Shown here: one piece after another, positions 8,781 to 17,207 of the stretch
How the letters are laid out: each line of letters starts with the position of its first letter
Numbering within the stretch: position 1 is the stretch's first letter
DNA from: Streptomyces endophytica
GTDB lineage: Bacteria > Actinomycetota > Actinomycetes > Streptomycetales > Streptomycetaceae
Assembly (NCBI RefSeq): GCF_026153355.1
Contig: NZ_CP110636.1
Span: forward strand, 4,960,001 to 5,024,000
DNA length: 64,000 nucleotides
Reading direction: 5' to 3'
Translations under genes and position numbers: made by a program
The notes under the pieces: generated by a model
Told to the model about the DNA's origin: nothing
Database searches by the model: none
What the model saw: only the letters and a program-made list of their open reading frames with translations

Positions 8781-9581
8781 ATGCTGACCACCCGTTACGT
8801 CCCCGGCACCCCCAACTGGCTCGACCTGGGGACGCCCGATGTCGACGCCGCCGTCGCCTTCTACTCCGCCGTCTTCGGCTGGCGCGTGCAGTCCGCCGGC
8901 CCGGAGTCCGGCGGCTACGGCTTCTTCCAGCTCGACGGGAAGACCGTCGGCGCCGTCGGCCCGCTCACCGAGGAGGGCGCGAGCCCGGCGTGGACGGCGT
9001 ACTTCCACACCGGCGACGCGGACGCCACGACCAAGGCGGTGGAGCAGGCCGGCGGCGCGGTGCGGGTCCCGCCGATGGACGTCTTCACGGCCGGCCGGCT
9101 GGCCGCGTACACCGATCCGACCGGCGCCGATTTCGCGGTCTGGCAGCCCGGTGACGTCCCGGGCCTGGAGCTGGTCATGGAGCCGAACACGCTGTGCTGG
9201 ACGGAGCTCTACACCACCGACGTGGCCGCGGCGAAGGGCTTCTACCGCTCGGTGTTCTCCTGGAGCTTCCAGGACCTGCCGATGGGCGGCGACCGGTTCT
9301 ACTCGATCGTCTCCTCGCCGGGCGGCGGCGAGGGCGAGGACACCGGCCAGGGCGGCGTGATGCAGCTGGCGGAGGAGAACCTGGCGGCCGGCTCGGCCTC
9401 GGAGTGGCACCCGTACTTCGGCGTGACCGACTGCGACGCGACCTTCGCCGCCGCCCTCGACCACGGCGCCACGGTCCTCATCCCGCCGGTCAGCGCCCCC
9501 GGCATCGGCCGGCTCGCGATGGTGACGGACCCGGCCGGCGCGCCGTTCGCCCTGATCAAGGGGGACCCGGAGATGACCTGA
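8781..9581 (+). CDS. VOC family protein (two glyoxalase-like domains)
   Basis: A 266-residue protein built of two consecutive vicinal-oxygen-chelate units. The first begins PGTPNWLDLGTPDVDAAVAFY, the second NTLCWTELYTTDVAAAKGFYRSVF in family-typical form, each ending in a segment like YTDPTGADFAVWQ or VTDPAGAPFALIK. This is the CFP30B/CFP32-like arrangement common in actinobacteria, whose reactions range from glyoxalase to dioxygenase and antibiotic binding; the true activity is unknown. GGAGGACACC precedes the ATG at good spacing. It converges on paaK with only 4 bp between the stop codons and no hairpin between them, so transcriptional read-through or antisense overlap is likely. Confidence 0.85.
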   Translation: MLTTRYVPGTPNWLDLGTPDVDAAVAFYSAVFGWRVQSAGPESGGYGFFQLDGKTVGAVGPLTEEGASPAWTAYFHTGDADATTKAVEQAGGAVRVPPMDVFTAGRLAAYTDPTGADFAVWQPGDVPGLELVMEPNTLCWTELYTTDVAAAKGFYRSVFSWSFQDLPMGGDRFYSIVSSPGGGEGEDTGQGGVMQLAEENLAAGSASEWHPYFGVTDCDATFAAALDHGATVLIPPVSAPGIGRLAMVTDPAGAPFALIKGDPEMT

Positions 9582-9585
9582 GCGG

Positions 9586-10914
9586 TCAGGCGGGGTCCCG
9601 CGGCCGGGCGTCCACGATCCGCTTGATCTTGCCGACCGAGCGTTCCAGCGTCTCCGGATCGACGATCTCCACGGCGACCGAGACCCCGATCCCCTCCTTG
9701 ACCCCGCGTGCGATCAGCCCCACGGCCGCCGTGCGCGCCTCGGGGGTGGCACCGGGGCGGGCCTCGGCGCGTACGGTCAGATGGTCCATCCGGCCCTCGC
9801 GGGTGAGCCTCAGCTGGAAGTGCGGGGCGACACCGGGCGTGCGCAGCACGATCTCCTCGATCTGCGCCGGGAAGAGATTGACCCCACGCAGAATGATCAT
9901 GTCGTCGCAGCGCCCGGTGATCTTCTCCATCCGGCGGAAGGCCGGCCGGGCGGTGCCCGGCAGCAGCCGGGTCAGATCGCGGGTGCGGTAGCGGACGACC
10001 GGCATCGCCTCCTTGGTGAGCGAGGTGAAGACCAGCTCGCCGTGCTCACCGTCCGGCAGCACCTCGCCGGTGAGCGGGTCGACCACCTCCGGATAGAAGT
10101 GGTCCTCCCAGATGTGCAGCCCGTCCTTGGTCTCCACGCACTCCTGGGCGACCCCCGGGCCCATCACCTCCGACAGCCCGTAGATGTCCACGGCGTCGAT
10201 CGCGAACCGCTCCTCGATCTCCCGGCGCATCTGCTCGGTCCAGGGCTCGGCACCGAAGATGCCGACCTTCAGCGAGGTCGACCGCGGATCGATGCCCTGC
10301 CGCTCGAACTCGTCCAGCAGGGTGAGCATGTACGACGGCGTGACCATGATGATCTCGGGCCGGAAGTCCTGGATGATCTGCACCTGCCGGCCGGTCATCC
10401 CGCCGGACGCCGGGACGACCGTGCAGCCCAGCCGCTCCGCGCCGTAGTGCGCGCCCAGCCCGCCGGTGAACAGCCCGTAGCCGTAGGCGATGTGGATCGT
10501 GTGGCCGGGCCGGCCGCCGGCCGCGCGGATCGAGCGGGCGACCACGTCCGCCCAGTGGGCGAGGTCGCGTTCGGTGTAGCCGACCACGGTCGGGCGGCCG
10601 GTGGTGCCGCTGGAGGCGTGGAGGCGCCGCACCTCCTCCTTGGGGACCGCGAACATCCCGAAGGGGTACTGCGCGCGCAGATCGTCCTTGACCGTGAACG
10701 GGAAGCGGGCCAGGTCACCGAGGGTCCGGCAGTCCTCGGGGCGCACCCCGGCGCGGTCGAACGCCGCGCGGTAGTAGGGCACGTGCTCATAGGCGTGGCG
10801 CAACGAGGCGCGCAGCCGGGTCAGCTGGAGGTCCCGCAGGGCGTCCGGCGAGAGCCGTTCCGCGTCGTCGAACGCCGTGCTGTCCGTCGCCCCGCCCGTG
10901 GCCGCTTCCGGCAT
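9586..10914 (-). CDS. paaK: Phenylacetate-CoA ligase
   Basis: A 442-residue AMP-forming ligase of the PaaK family, which makes phenylacetyl-CoA, the entry step of aerobic phenylacetate degradation. Signatures are the N-terminal LQLTRLRASLRHAYEHVPYY segment, the A3 motif SSGTTGRPTVVGYT (about residue 100), YGLSEVMGPGV, and RCDDMIILRGVNLFPAQIEE in the C-terminal part. Length matches the family. No paaABCDE epoxidase genes are in the window, so either the pathway is elsewhere or it serves another aryl acid. Upstream are two palindromes (10937-10954, a PaaR-like site, and 10961-10979) shared with the divergent hydrolase. Confidence 0.93.
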   Translation of the reverse strand: MPEAATGGATDSTAFDDAERLSPDALRDLQLTRLRASLRHAYEHVPYYRAAFDRAGVRPEDCRTLGDLARFPFTVKDDLRAQYPFGMFAVPKEEVRRLHASSGTTGRPTVVGYTERDLAHWADVVARSIRAAGGRPGHTIHIAYGYGLFTGGLGAHYGAERLGCTVVPASGGMTGRQVQIIQDFRPEIIMVTPSYMLTLLDEFERQGIDPRSTSLKVGIFGAEPWTEQMRREIEERFAIDAVDIYGLSEVMGPGVAQECVETKDGLHIWEDHFYPEVVDPLTGEVLPDGEHGELVFTSLTKEAMPVVRYRTRDLTRLLPGTARPAFRRMEKITGRCDDMIILRGVNLFPAQIEEIVLRTPGVAPHFQLRLTREGRMDHLTVRAEARPGATPEARTAAVGLIARGVKEGIGVSVAVEIVDPETLERSVGKIKRIVDARPRDPA

Positions 10915-10936
10915 GGAGTGTCACCGCCTCATCTCC

Positions 10937-10954
10937 CTACCGATCATTCGGTAG
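10937..10954. promoter_or_regulatory. PaaR-like palindrome
   Basis: CTACCGATCATTCGGTAG has perfect 7-bp arms around TCAT, 22 bp upstream of paaK. CCG/CGG half-sites of this kind are typical of operators for TetR-family PaaR regulators of phenylacetate genes. No paaR lies nearby, so the repressor must be encoded elsewhere. Confidence 0.6.
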
Positions 10955-10960
10955 CTGCAT

Positions 10961-10979
10961 GCTGATCCAAGTAATCAGC
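10961..10979. promoter_or_regulatory. Second palindrome in the paaK/hydrolase divergent region
   Basis: GCTGAT-N7-ATCAGC, perfect 6-bp arms, 6 bp after the PaaR-like site and 57 bp before the hydrolase start at 11037. It has a different sequence and spacing from the 4315 and 14296 operators. Confidence 0.4.
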
Positions 10980-11036
10980 GCGCGGCGAACACGTCAAGGG
11001 GCGTGGCGCAGCCGGCCCCCGGGTAGCGTCCAGCGC

Positions 11037-11735
11037 ATGAGTGACGTCCGGAAAGTGCAGGTAGGTGACGTTCGGCTGGCATACCGGGTGTGGGGAGAGG
11101 AGGACGCGCCCCCGGTCGTGCTGCTGCACTGCCTCGGCGAGGACGGCGAGGACTGGCGCGGCGTGGTCGGCCGGCTCGCCGGCACCCACCGGGTCTTCGC
11201 CCTCGACCAGCGCGGCCACGGGAGCAGCGACTGGCCGGGGGAGTACGGCTTCGCCCGCTGGCGGGACGACGCGATCGGCTTCCTCCAGGCGCTCGGGCTG
11301 AAGCGGGTGACCCTCATCGGTCACTCGGCCGGCGCCCTGACCGCCCTGCTGGTGGCCGCCGACCGGCCCGAGCTGGTGGACCGGCTGGTCCTGGAGGAGG
11401 CCGCCCCACCGCTCCCCGCCGCCCCACCGCAGGAGGCACCGGAGCAGCCGGCCGGCCCGCAGGCGTTCGACTGGCGGGCCAAGACCGCGGTGGTGGCCGA
11501 ACGCAACGCCCCCGACCCGCAGTGGTGGGAGTGCCTGCCGCGGATCACCGCCCCCACCCTCGTCATCGCCGGCGGCCCCACCAGCCACATCCCGCAGGAA
11601 CAGCTCGCCGAGATGGCCGACGTGATCCCCGACGCCAGCCTGGTGACCGTCGAGGGCGCCGGCCATCTCGTCCACGAGGAGCGCCCGGGCGAATTCCTCG
11701 CCGCGGTCACCTCGTTCCTGCCGGCCCCGCGGTAG
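11037..11735 (+). CDS. Alpha/beta-fold hydrolase
   Basis: A 232-residue alpha/beta hydrolase. The oxyanion region reads VVLLHCLGEDGEDW, the nucleophile elbow is GHSAGA (Ser about residue 101), and the catalytic His is in GAGHLVHEERPGEF near the C-terminus. The cap is short. It is divergent from paaK and may share its regulation through the palindromes at 10937-10979. An ester- or CoA-ester-cleaving role next to an aryl-CoA ligase is possible but is inference. The ATG at 11037 was chosen because the protein then begins directly with the beta-strand region typical of the family. Confidence 0.82.
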   Translation: MSDVRKVQVGDVRLAYRVWGEEDAPPVVLLHCLGEDGEDWRGVVGRLAGTHRVFALDQRGHGSSDWPGEYGFARWRDDAIGFLQALGLKRVTLIGHSAGALTALLVAADRPELVDRLVLEEAAPPLPAAPPQEAPEQPAGPQAFDWRAKTAVVAERNAPDPQWWECLPRITAPTLVIAGGPTSHIPQEQLAEMADVIPDASLVTVEGAGHLVHEERPGEFLAAVTSFLPAPR

Positions 11736-11859
11736 CCGGCCGCGCGGACCCGGGACGGCGGGCGCGCCCGTCCCTTAGGCTCGCGGCCGTACGCCTCCCC
11801 GCGTACGGCCCGCCGTGCGAACTCCCGCCGGCCGGCCCGAGGTTCGAGAAAGGCCGACC

Positions 11860-12504
11860 GTGCAGCCGACCCGTTCGATGCGCCGTGCGCTGATCGCCGG
11901 CGCCGCCGCGACCCTGCTGTTCACCGGGGCCGGCGGCGCCGTCGCGGCACCCGCCGCCCCCGCCCCCGCGGCCCCCGCCCCCGCGGCCCCGGCCGCCGTC
12001 CGGGCGCACTCCCCGTACGACCGGCTCCGCCCGCTCGCCGCGCTGTCCGCGGAGCGGCTGGCCACCGGGGACCTGGTGGCCGCGGCGAAGTGGGGCACCG
12101 GCAGCCCGATCGACGATCCGGCCCGCGAGCAGCAGGTGCTGGACGCGGTGGCGGAGCAGGCCCGGCAGCTCGGCGCCGACCCGGCCGCGACGGTGCGGAT
12201 CTTCCGGGACCAGATCGAGGCCAACAAGATCGTGCAGCGCGGACTGCACCACCGCTGGGACGCCGATCCCGCCCAGGCCCCGGCCGAGCGCCCCGACCTC
12301 GACGAGGTCCGCAAGGAGATCAACCGCATCAACGCGGAACTGGTGCGCGCCATCGCCGCCTCCGCGCCGGCCCGCTCCGCACCGTCCTGCCGCCCGCTGC
12401 TGACCGTGGCCGGCGCCCGGGTGCGCCACGCACGCCACCTGGACCCGCTGCACACCGTGGCGCTGGCCCGCTCGCTGGCGTCGGTGTGCGGGGCGGCCGG
12501 CTGA
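11860..12504 (+). CDS. Secreted chorismate mutase-like protein
   Basis: A 214-residue exported protein of the AroQ-gamma (secreted, Mycobacterium *MtCM-like) chorismate mutase class, which would convert chorismate to prephenate outside the cytoplasm. A signal sequence (MRRALIAGAAATLLFTGAGG) is followed by an Ala/Pro tract. The catalytic region includes RLATGDLVAAAKWGTGSPI, DPAREQQVLDAV and RIFRDQIEANKIVQ, matching the AroQ-gamma pattern, and two Cys in the C-terminal part could pair. I take the GTG at 11860 because GAAAGG lies 6 bp ahead; the ATG at 11878 is the alternative. A TAGGCT -10-like hexamer is at 11776-11781. Confidence 0.82.
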   Translation: MQPTRSMRRALIAGAAATLLFTGAGGAVAAPAAPAPAAPAPAAPAAVRAHSPYDRLRPLAALSAERLATGDLVAAAKWGTGSPIDDPAREQQVLDAVAEQARQLGADPAATVRIFRDQIEANKIVQRGLHHRWDADPAQAPAERPDLDEVRKEINRINAELVRAIAASAPARSAPSCRPLLTVAGARVRHARHLDPLHTVALARSLASVCGAAG

Positions 12505-12557
12505 ACGGCGGCCCGCACACCGGCGGGAGGACGGCCCGGGCGGACGCCCCGCGGCCC

Positions 12558-14186
12558 TCACACCGCCCGTTCGCCGGCCGCCACCGCCTTCGCCCAGCGG
12601 TAGTCGGCCTTGCCGCTCGGGGAGCGCTGGATGTGGTCGGTGAAGACCACCGCGCGCGGGACCTTGTAGCCGGCCAGCCGGGTCCGGCAGTGGTCCTGGA
12701 GGGCGGCCAGGTCCAACGGGGCGCTGCCGTCGCGGAGTTGCACCACCGCCGCGACCCGGTTGCCCCACCGGTCGTCCGGGACGCCCGCCACCAGCGCGTC
12801 GTAGACGTCCGGATGGGCCTTCAGGGCCTGCTCGACCTCCTCCGGATAGACCTTCTCGCCCCCGGAGTTGATGCACTGCGAGCCCCGGCCGAGGACGGTG
12901 ACGATGCCCTCCTCGTCGACGGTGGCCATGTCGCCCAGCAGCACCCACCGGTCGCCCCGCGCCTCGAAGAAGGTCTCCGCGGTCTTCGCCGGGTCGTTGT
13001 AGTAGCCCAGCGGTACGTGACCGCACTGCGCGAGCCGGCCCACCTCGCCGGCCGGCACCGGCTCGCGGGTCGCCGGATCCACCACGGCCGTACGGGAGTT
13101 GACCCGCAGCCGGAACCCCTTGGCGGGGCCCGAGTCGTCGGTGGCGGTGCCGTTGAAGCCGGACTCCGAGGAGCCGAAGTTGTTGAGCAGCACCACGTTC
13201 GGCACCAGCGCGGTGAACTGGGCGCGTACGGTCTCGGAGAGGATCGCGCCGGAGCTGCTGACGCTGAACAGCGAGGAGCAGTCGGTGCCCTTGAGCGGCC
13301 CGGCGAGCGCGTCGACGAGCGGGCGCAGCATCGCGTCGCCCACCAGCGAGACGCTGGTGACCCGCTCCCGTTCGACGGTCCGCAGCACCTCCTCGGGCAC
13401 GTACTTGCGGTGCAGGACGACCTTCTGGCCGAAGTGGAAGGCGATGAACGCGGTCAGGGTCGAGGTACCGTGCATCAGCGGGGGAGTGGGGAAGAAGACG
13501 ATCCCCTCGCCGCCGGCCGCGACCCGTTCGGCCAGCTCCTGCGGCCGGGTGACCGGATCACCGGTCGGCGCCCCGCCGCCCATGCCGGAGAAGAAGAGGT
13601 CCTCGTGCCGCCACATCACGCCCTTGGGCATACCGGTGGTGCCGCCGGTGTAGATGACGACCTGGTCGTCGGCGGAGCGCGGCCCGAAGCCGCGCGCCGG
13701 TGAGCCGGACGCCTCGGCGTCCGCGAGCGCGACCGGCGCGAGGGCCGGTTCGGGGGCGCCCTCCGGCGGGGTGCCGACCCGGACCAGGTGCCGCAGGCGC
13801 GGCGACCGCGGCAGGGCGGCGGCCACCCGCTCGGTGAACTCCGCGTCGAAGACCAGTCCCACCAGGTCCGCGTCCCGGTAGAGGTACACCAACTCCTCTT
13901 CGACATAGCGGTAGTTGACGTTCACCGGCACGGCGCGGATCTTCAGGCAGGCGTACACCGCCTGGAGGTAGGGGACGCCGTTGTAGAGGTGCAGTCCGAC
14001 GTGGTCCCCGGGGCCGATGCCCCGGCCGGCGAGGTGGTGGGCCAGCCGGTTGGCGGCGCGGTCCAGCTCCGCGTAGGTCAGCCGCCGCTCCGCGCCGGTC
14101 CCCGGGTGGTCGAGGTACACCAGGGCCTCGCGGTCGGGAACGGTGTCCACGATCGACTCGAAGAGGTCGGCAAGGTTGTACTCCAC
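12558..14186 (-). CDS. FadD19-like steroid/branched side-chain acyl-CoA synthetase
   Basis: A 542-residue ANL ligase whose sequence follows mycobacterial FadD19 closely. It opens NLADLFESIVDTVPDREAL, has VNVNYRYVEEEL (about residue 90), the A3 motif YTGGTTGMPKGVMWRHED (about 185), GRGSQCINSGGEKVYPEEVE in the C-terminal hinge, and ends with the catalytic SPSGKADYRWAK. FadD19 activates the C24/C26 acid of sterol side chains. It is divergent from the crotonase at 14377, as fadD19 and echA19 are in M. tuberculosis (Rv3515c/Rv3516), with the palindrome 14296-14312 between. The GTG start is preceded by GGAGGAG. The true substrate could be a bile acid, a sterol or a branched isoprenoid acid. Confidence 0.88.
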   Translation of the reverse strand: MEYNLADLFESIVDTVPDREALVYLDHPGTGAERRLTYAELDRAANRLAHHLAGRGIGPGDHVGLHLYNGVPYLQAVYACLKIRAVPVNVNYRYVEEELVYLYRDADLVGLVFDAEFTERVAAALPRSPRLRHLVRVGTPPEGAPEPALAPVALADAEASGSPARGFGPRSADDQVVIYTGGTTGMPKGVMWRHEDLFFSGMGGGAPTGDPVTRPQELAERVAAGGEGIVFFPTPPLMHGTSTLTAFIAFHFGQKVVLHRKYVPEEVLRTVERERVTSVSLVGDAMLRPLVDALAGPLKGTDCSSLFSVSSSGAILSETVRAQFTALVPNVVLLNNFGSSESGFNGTATDDSGPAKGFRLRVNSRTAVVDPATREPVPAGEVGRLAQCGHVPLGYYNDPAKTAETFFEARGDRWVLLGDMATVDEEGIVTVLGRGSQCINSGGEKVYPEEVEQALKAHPDVYDALVAGVPDDRWGNRVAAVVQLRDGSAPLDLAALQDHCRTRLAGYKVPRAVVFTDHIQRSPSGKADYRWAKAVAAGERAV

Positions 14187-14295
14187 GTCTCCTCCAGACC
14201 GGGCGGCGTCGGCGCAGGGGAGGCCCGCGGGTCCGGACCCCGGCGGTCATTAGAGCGCCGCGGGCGGGAGCAGGGAAGGGGCCCGGCGCAAGTAA

Positions 14296-14312
14296 TCTGA
14301 CTACCTGTCAGA
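14296..14312. promoter_or_regulatory. Palindromic operator TCTGA-N7-TCAGA
   Basis: TCTGACTACCTGTCAGA lies in the 190-bp divergent region of the FadD19-like and EchA19-like genes. It has the same arms and spacing as the core of the operator at 4315-4337, and the right arm with flank (TCAGAAAA) is identical at both sites. It probably binds the same repressor. Confidence 0.6.
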
Positions 14313-14376
14313 AAAGCCTTGAACTCACCGTGCGGCTACTGCAACCTGTTCTCGTTCCTGCAGACGGGAGACCGCA

Positions 14377-15177
14377 ATGGGTGGGACGGAACACCTCACC
14401 GTGCAGCGCGAAGGCGCCACACTGGTGCTCACGCTCAACAGGCCCGACGCCAAGAACGCACTCTCGCTCCCCATGCTCGTCGGCCTCTACGACGGCTGGC
14501 TGGCGGCCGACGAGGACGACGCGATCCGCTCGATCGTGCTCACCGGCGCCGGCGGAGCGTTCTGCGCCGGGATGGACCTCAAGGCCCTGGCCGGGAAGGG
14601 CATGACGGGACAGCAGTACCGCGACCGGCTCACCGCCGACCCCGACCTGCACTGGAAGGCGATGCTGCGGCACCACCGCCCACGCAAGCCGGTGATCGCC
14701 GCCGTCGAGGGGGCGTGCGTGGCGGGCGGCACGGAGATCCTCCAGGGCACCGACATCCGGGTCGCCGGGGAGTCCGCCACCTTCGGGCTCTTCGAGGTCA
14801 GGCGCGGCCTGTTCCCCATCGGCGGCTCGACGGTCCGCCTGCAGCGCCAGATCCCGCGCACCCACGCCCTGGAGATGCTGCTCACCGGCCGCCCCTACAC
14901 CGCCCGCGAGGCCGCCGGCATCGGCCTGATCGGCCATGTCGTCCCCGACGGCACCGCGCTCGCCGAGGCCCTGGAGATCGCCGAGCGGATCAACGCCTGC
15001 GGCCCGCTCGCCGTCGAGGCCGTGAAGGCGTCGGTGTACGAGACCGCGGAGCTGACCGAGACCGACGGCCTCGCCGCCGAACTCACCCGCGGCTGGCCGG
15101 TCTTCGACACCGCCGACGCCAAGGAGGGCGCCCGCGCCTTCGCGGAGAAGCGGCCGCCCGTGTACAAGCGCGCCTGA
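14377..15177 (+). CDS. Enoyl-CoA hydratase/isomerase (EchA19-like crotonase)
   Basis: A 266-residue crotonase that hydrates or isomerises an enoyl-CoA. The oxyanion-hole segments are present: GAGGAFCAGMDLKAL (about residue 60) and VAGGTEILQGTDIRVA (about 115), and the second catalytic acid lies in FGLFEVRRGLFP (about 145). The C-terminal trimerisation helix is family-like. It is the first gene of a tight operon (16 bp to the DUF35 gene, then 4-bp overlaps) and faces the FadD19-like ligase across the palindrome at 14296-14312. By synteny with Rv3516 it may act on a steroid side-chain enoyl-CoA. Confidence 0.9.
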   Translation: MGGTEHLTVQREGATLVLTLNRPDAKNALSLPMLVGLYDGWLAADEDDAIRSIVLTGAGGAFCAGMDLKALAGKGMTGQQYRDRLTADPDLHWKAMLRHHRPRKPVIAAVEGACVAGGTEILQGTDIRVAGESATFGLFEVRRGLFPIGGSTVRLQRQIPRTHALEMLLTGRPYTAREAAGIGLIGHVVPDGTALAEALEIAERINACGPLAVEAVKASVYETAELTETDGLAAELTRGWPVFDTADAKEGARAFAEKRPPVYKRA

Positions 15178-15192
15178 CCCGAGGAGCCACCG

Positions 15193-16161
15193 ATGCCCGC
15201 AGTCCTCAAAGCCCCGCTCGTCGTCGAATTCCCCTTCACCCGCTCCCTCGGCCCCGTCCAGAGCGCCTTCCTCACCGGCCTGCGCGAACGCGTCGTCCTC
15301 GGCGTGCGGACCGGCGACGGCCGCACCCTGGTCCCGCCGGTCGAGTACGACCCGGTCACCGCCGAGGAGCTCGGCGACCCCGGCGGCCTCGGCGGCCTGG
15401 TCGAAGTAGCCCCCACCGGCACCGTCACCACCTGGGCCTGGAACCCCGAGCCCCGCCGCGGCCAGCCCCTCGGCACCCCGTTCGCCTGGGTCCTGGTCCG
15501 CCTCGACGGCGCCGACACCGCCCTGCTGCACGCCCTCGACGCCCCCGGCCCCGAGGCGGTGCACACCGGCATGCGGGTCCGCGTCCGCTGGGCGGAGGAA
15601 CGCACCGGCGCCATCACCGACCTCGCCTGCTTCGAGCCGTACGACGGCGACCCGGCCGCACCCACGGGACACACCGGTACCTTCGAGGACCCGGTCACCG
15701 GCATCATCGCCCCCGCCCGCCTCGACTACGTCTACTCGCCCGGCCGCGCCCAGTCCGGCTACATCGACGCCCTCTCCGGCCGGCGGACCGTGGGCGAACG
15801 CTGCCCCTCCTGCCGCAAGGTCTACGTCCCGCCCAGGGGCGCCTGCCCCACCTGCGGCGTCGCCACCTCCGAACAGGTCGAGGTGGGCCCGCGCGGCACC
15901 GTCACCACCTACTGCATCGTCAACATCAAGGCTGCGCACACGGCGAATCTCGACATCGAGGTCCCCTACGTCTACGCCCACATCGCCCTCGACGGCGCCG
16001 GCCTCGCGTTGCACGGCCGGATCGGCGGCATCCCCTACGACCAGGTGCGGATGGGCCTGCGCGTCGAGCCGGTGTGGACCGAAGGGGGCCGCTACCCCGA
16101 CCACTACCGGCCGACCGGTGAACCCGACGCGGAGTACGACACCTACAAGGAGCTGCTGTGA
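15193..16161 (+). CDS. DUF35/OB-fold protein, aldolase or hydratase partner
   Basis: A 322-residue protein with a zinc ribbon CPSCRKVY-N6-CPTCG (about residues 204-223) followed by a C-terminal OB fold (GTVTTYCIVNI to HGRIGG), the DUF35 architecture. The N-terminal half contains a second OB-like unit (GTVTTWAWNPEP). DUF35 proteins bind and activate thiolase-fold partners: ChsH2 DUF35 with Ltp2 in cholesterol side-chain cleavage is the established case. GAGGAG precedes the ATG, and the gene overlaps the thiolase-fold gene at 16158 by 4 bp, so the two products probably form a complex. By synteny it corresponds to Rv3521. Confidence 0.85.
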   Translation: MPAVLKAPLVVEFPFTRSLGPVQSAFLTGLRERVVLGVRTGDGRTLVPPVEYDPVTAEELGDPGGLGGLVEVAPTGTVTTWAWNPEPRRGQPLGTPFAWVLVRLDGADTALLHALDAPGPEAVHTGMRVRVRWAEERTGAITDLACFEPYDGDPAAPTGHTGTFEDPVTGIIAPARLDYVYSPGRAQSGYIDALSGRRTVGERCPSCRKVYVPPRGACPTCGVATSEQVEVGPRGTVTTYCIVNIKAAHTANLDIEVPYVYAHIALDGAGLALHGRIGGIPYDQVRMGLRVEPVWTEGGRYPDHYRPTGEPDAEYDTYKELL

Positions 16162-17207
16162 CCCGTGAGATCGCGGTCGTCGCCTTCGCCCAGACCGACC
16201 ACCGGCGCACCAGCGACGAGCTCTCCGAGGTGGAGATGCTCCTCCCGGTGCTGCACGAGGTCCTCGACCGGACCGGCCTGCGGACCAGCGACATCGGCTT
16301 CACCTGCTCCGGCTCCTCCGACTACCTCGCCGGTCGCGCCTTCTCCTTCACCATGGCCCTCGACGGGGTGGGCGCCTGGCCGCCGATCTCCGAGTCGCAC
16401 GTCGAGATGGACGGCGCCTGGGCCCTGTACGAGGCCTGGACGAAGCTGCTCACCGGCGACGCCGACACCGCCCTCGTCTACGCGTACGGCAAGTCCTCGC
16501 CCGGCTCCGTACGCGACGTCCTGACCCGCCAGCTCGACCCGTACTACGTCGCGCCCCTGTGGCCGGACTCCGTCGCGCTCGCCGCGCTCCAGGCGCAGGC
16601 GCTCATCGACGCGGGCGAGACGGACGAGCCCGCCCTCGCCGCGATCGGGGCCCGCAGCCGTGCGGACGCCGAGGCCAACCCCCGTGCCCAGCTGAGGGGT
16701 TCGGTGCCGCAGGGCGACTACCTCGTACATCCGCTGCGTACCGGCGACTGCCCGCCCATCGGCGACGGGGCCGCCGCGGTGATCCTCGCGGCGGGGGAGC
16801 GGGCCCGTCAGCTGTGCGCGCGGCCCGCCTGGATCCGCGGCATCGACCACCGCATCGAGGCGCACGGCCTGGGCGTCCGCGACCTGACCGACTCGCCCTC
16901 CACGCGCCTGGCCGCCGAGAAGGCCGGCGCCTTCGAACGCCCCGTGGACTCCGCCGAGTTGCACGCGCCCTTCACCTCGCAGGAGGTCGTGCTGCGCAAG
17001 GCCCTGCGGCTCGGTGACGAGGTACGGGTGAACCCGTCCGGCGGCGCCCTCGCCGCCAACCCGATCATGGCCGCGGGGCTCATCCGCCTCGGTGAGGCCG
17101 CCGCCGCGATCCACCGCGGTGCGTCGGACCGGGCGCTCGCCCACGCCACCTCCGGCCCGTGTCTGCAACAGAACCTGGTCGCCGTACTCGAAGGGGATCC
17201 GCGATGA
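16158..17207 (+). CDS. Thiolase-fold lipid-transfer protein (Ltp4-like), probable aldolase
   Basis: A 349-residue thiolase-superfamily protein of the SCP-x/Ltp group, equivalent by position to Rv3522 (Ltp4). It lacks the thiolase nucleophile: where thiolases have VENACATGG this protein has VEMDGAW, with Gly in place of Cys. The GHPxGATG loop is also changed to VNPSGGALAANPIMAAG, without His. Claisen cleavage is therefore unlikely. A retro-aldol role with the DUF35 protein, as for Ltp2/ChsH2, is more consistent; this is inference. The GTG start overlaps the upstream stop (GTGA), and its own stop overlaps the next ATG (ATGA). Confidence 0.85.
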   Translation: MTREIAVVAFAQTDHRRTSDELSEVEMLLPVLHEVLDRTGLRTSDIGFTCSGSSDYLAGRAFSFTMALDGVGAWPPISESHVEMDGAWALYEAWTKLLTGDADTALVYAYGKSSPGSVRDVLTRQLDPYYVAPLWPDSVALAALQAQALIDAGETDEPALAAIGARSRADAEANPRAQLRGSVPQGDYLVHPLRTGDCPPIGDGAAAVILAAGERARQLCARPAWIRGIDHRIEAHGLGVRDLTDSPSTRLAAEKAGAFERPVDSAELHAPFTSQEVVLRKALRLGDEVRVNPSGGALAANPIMAAGLIRLGEAAAAIHRGASDRALAHATSGPCLQQNLVAVLEGDPR

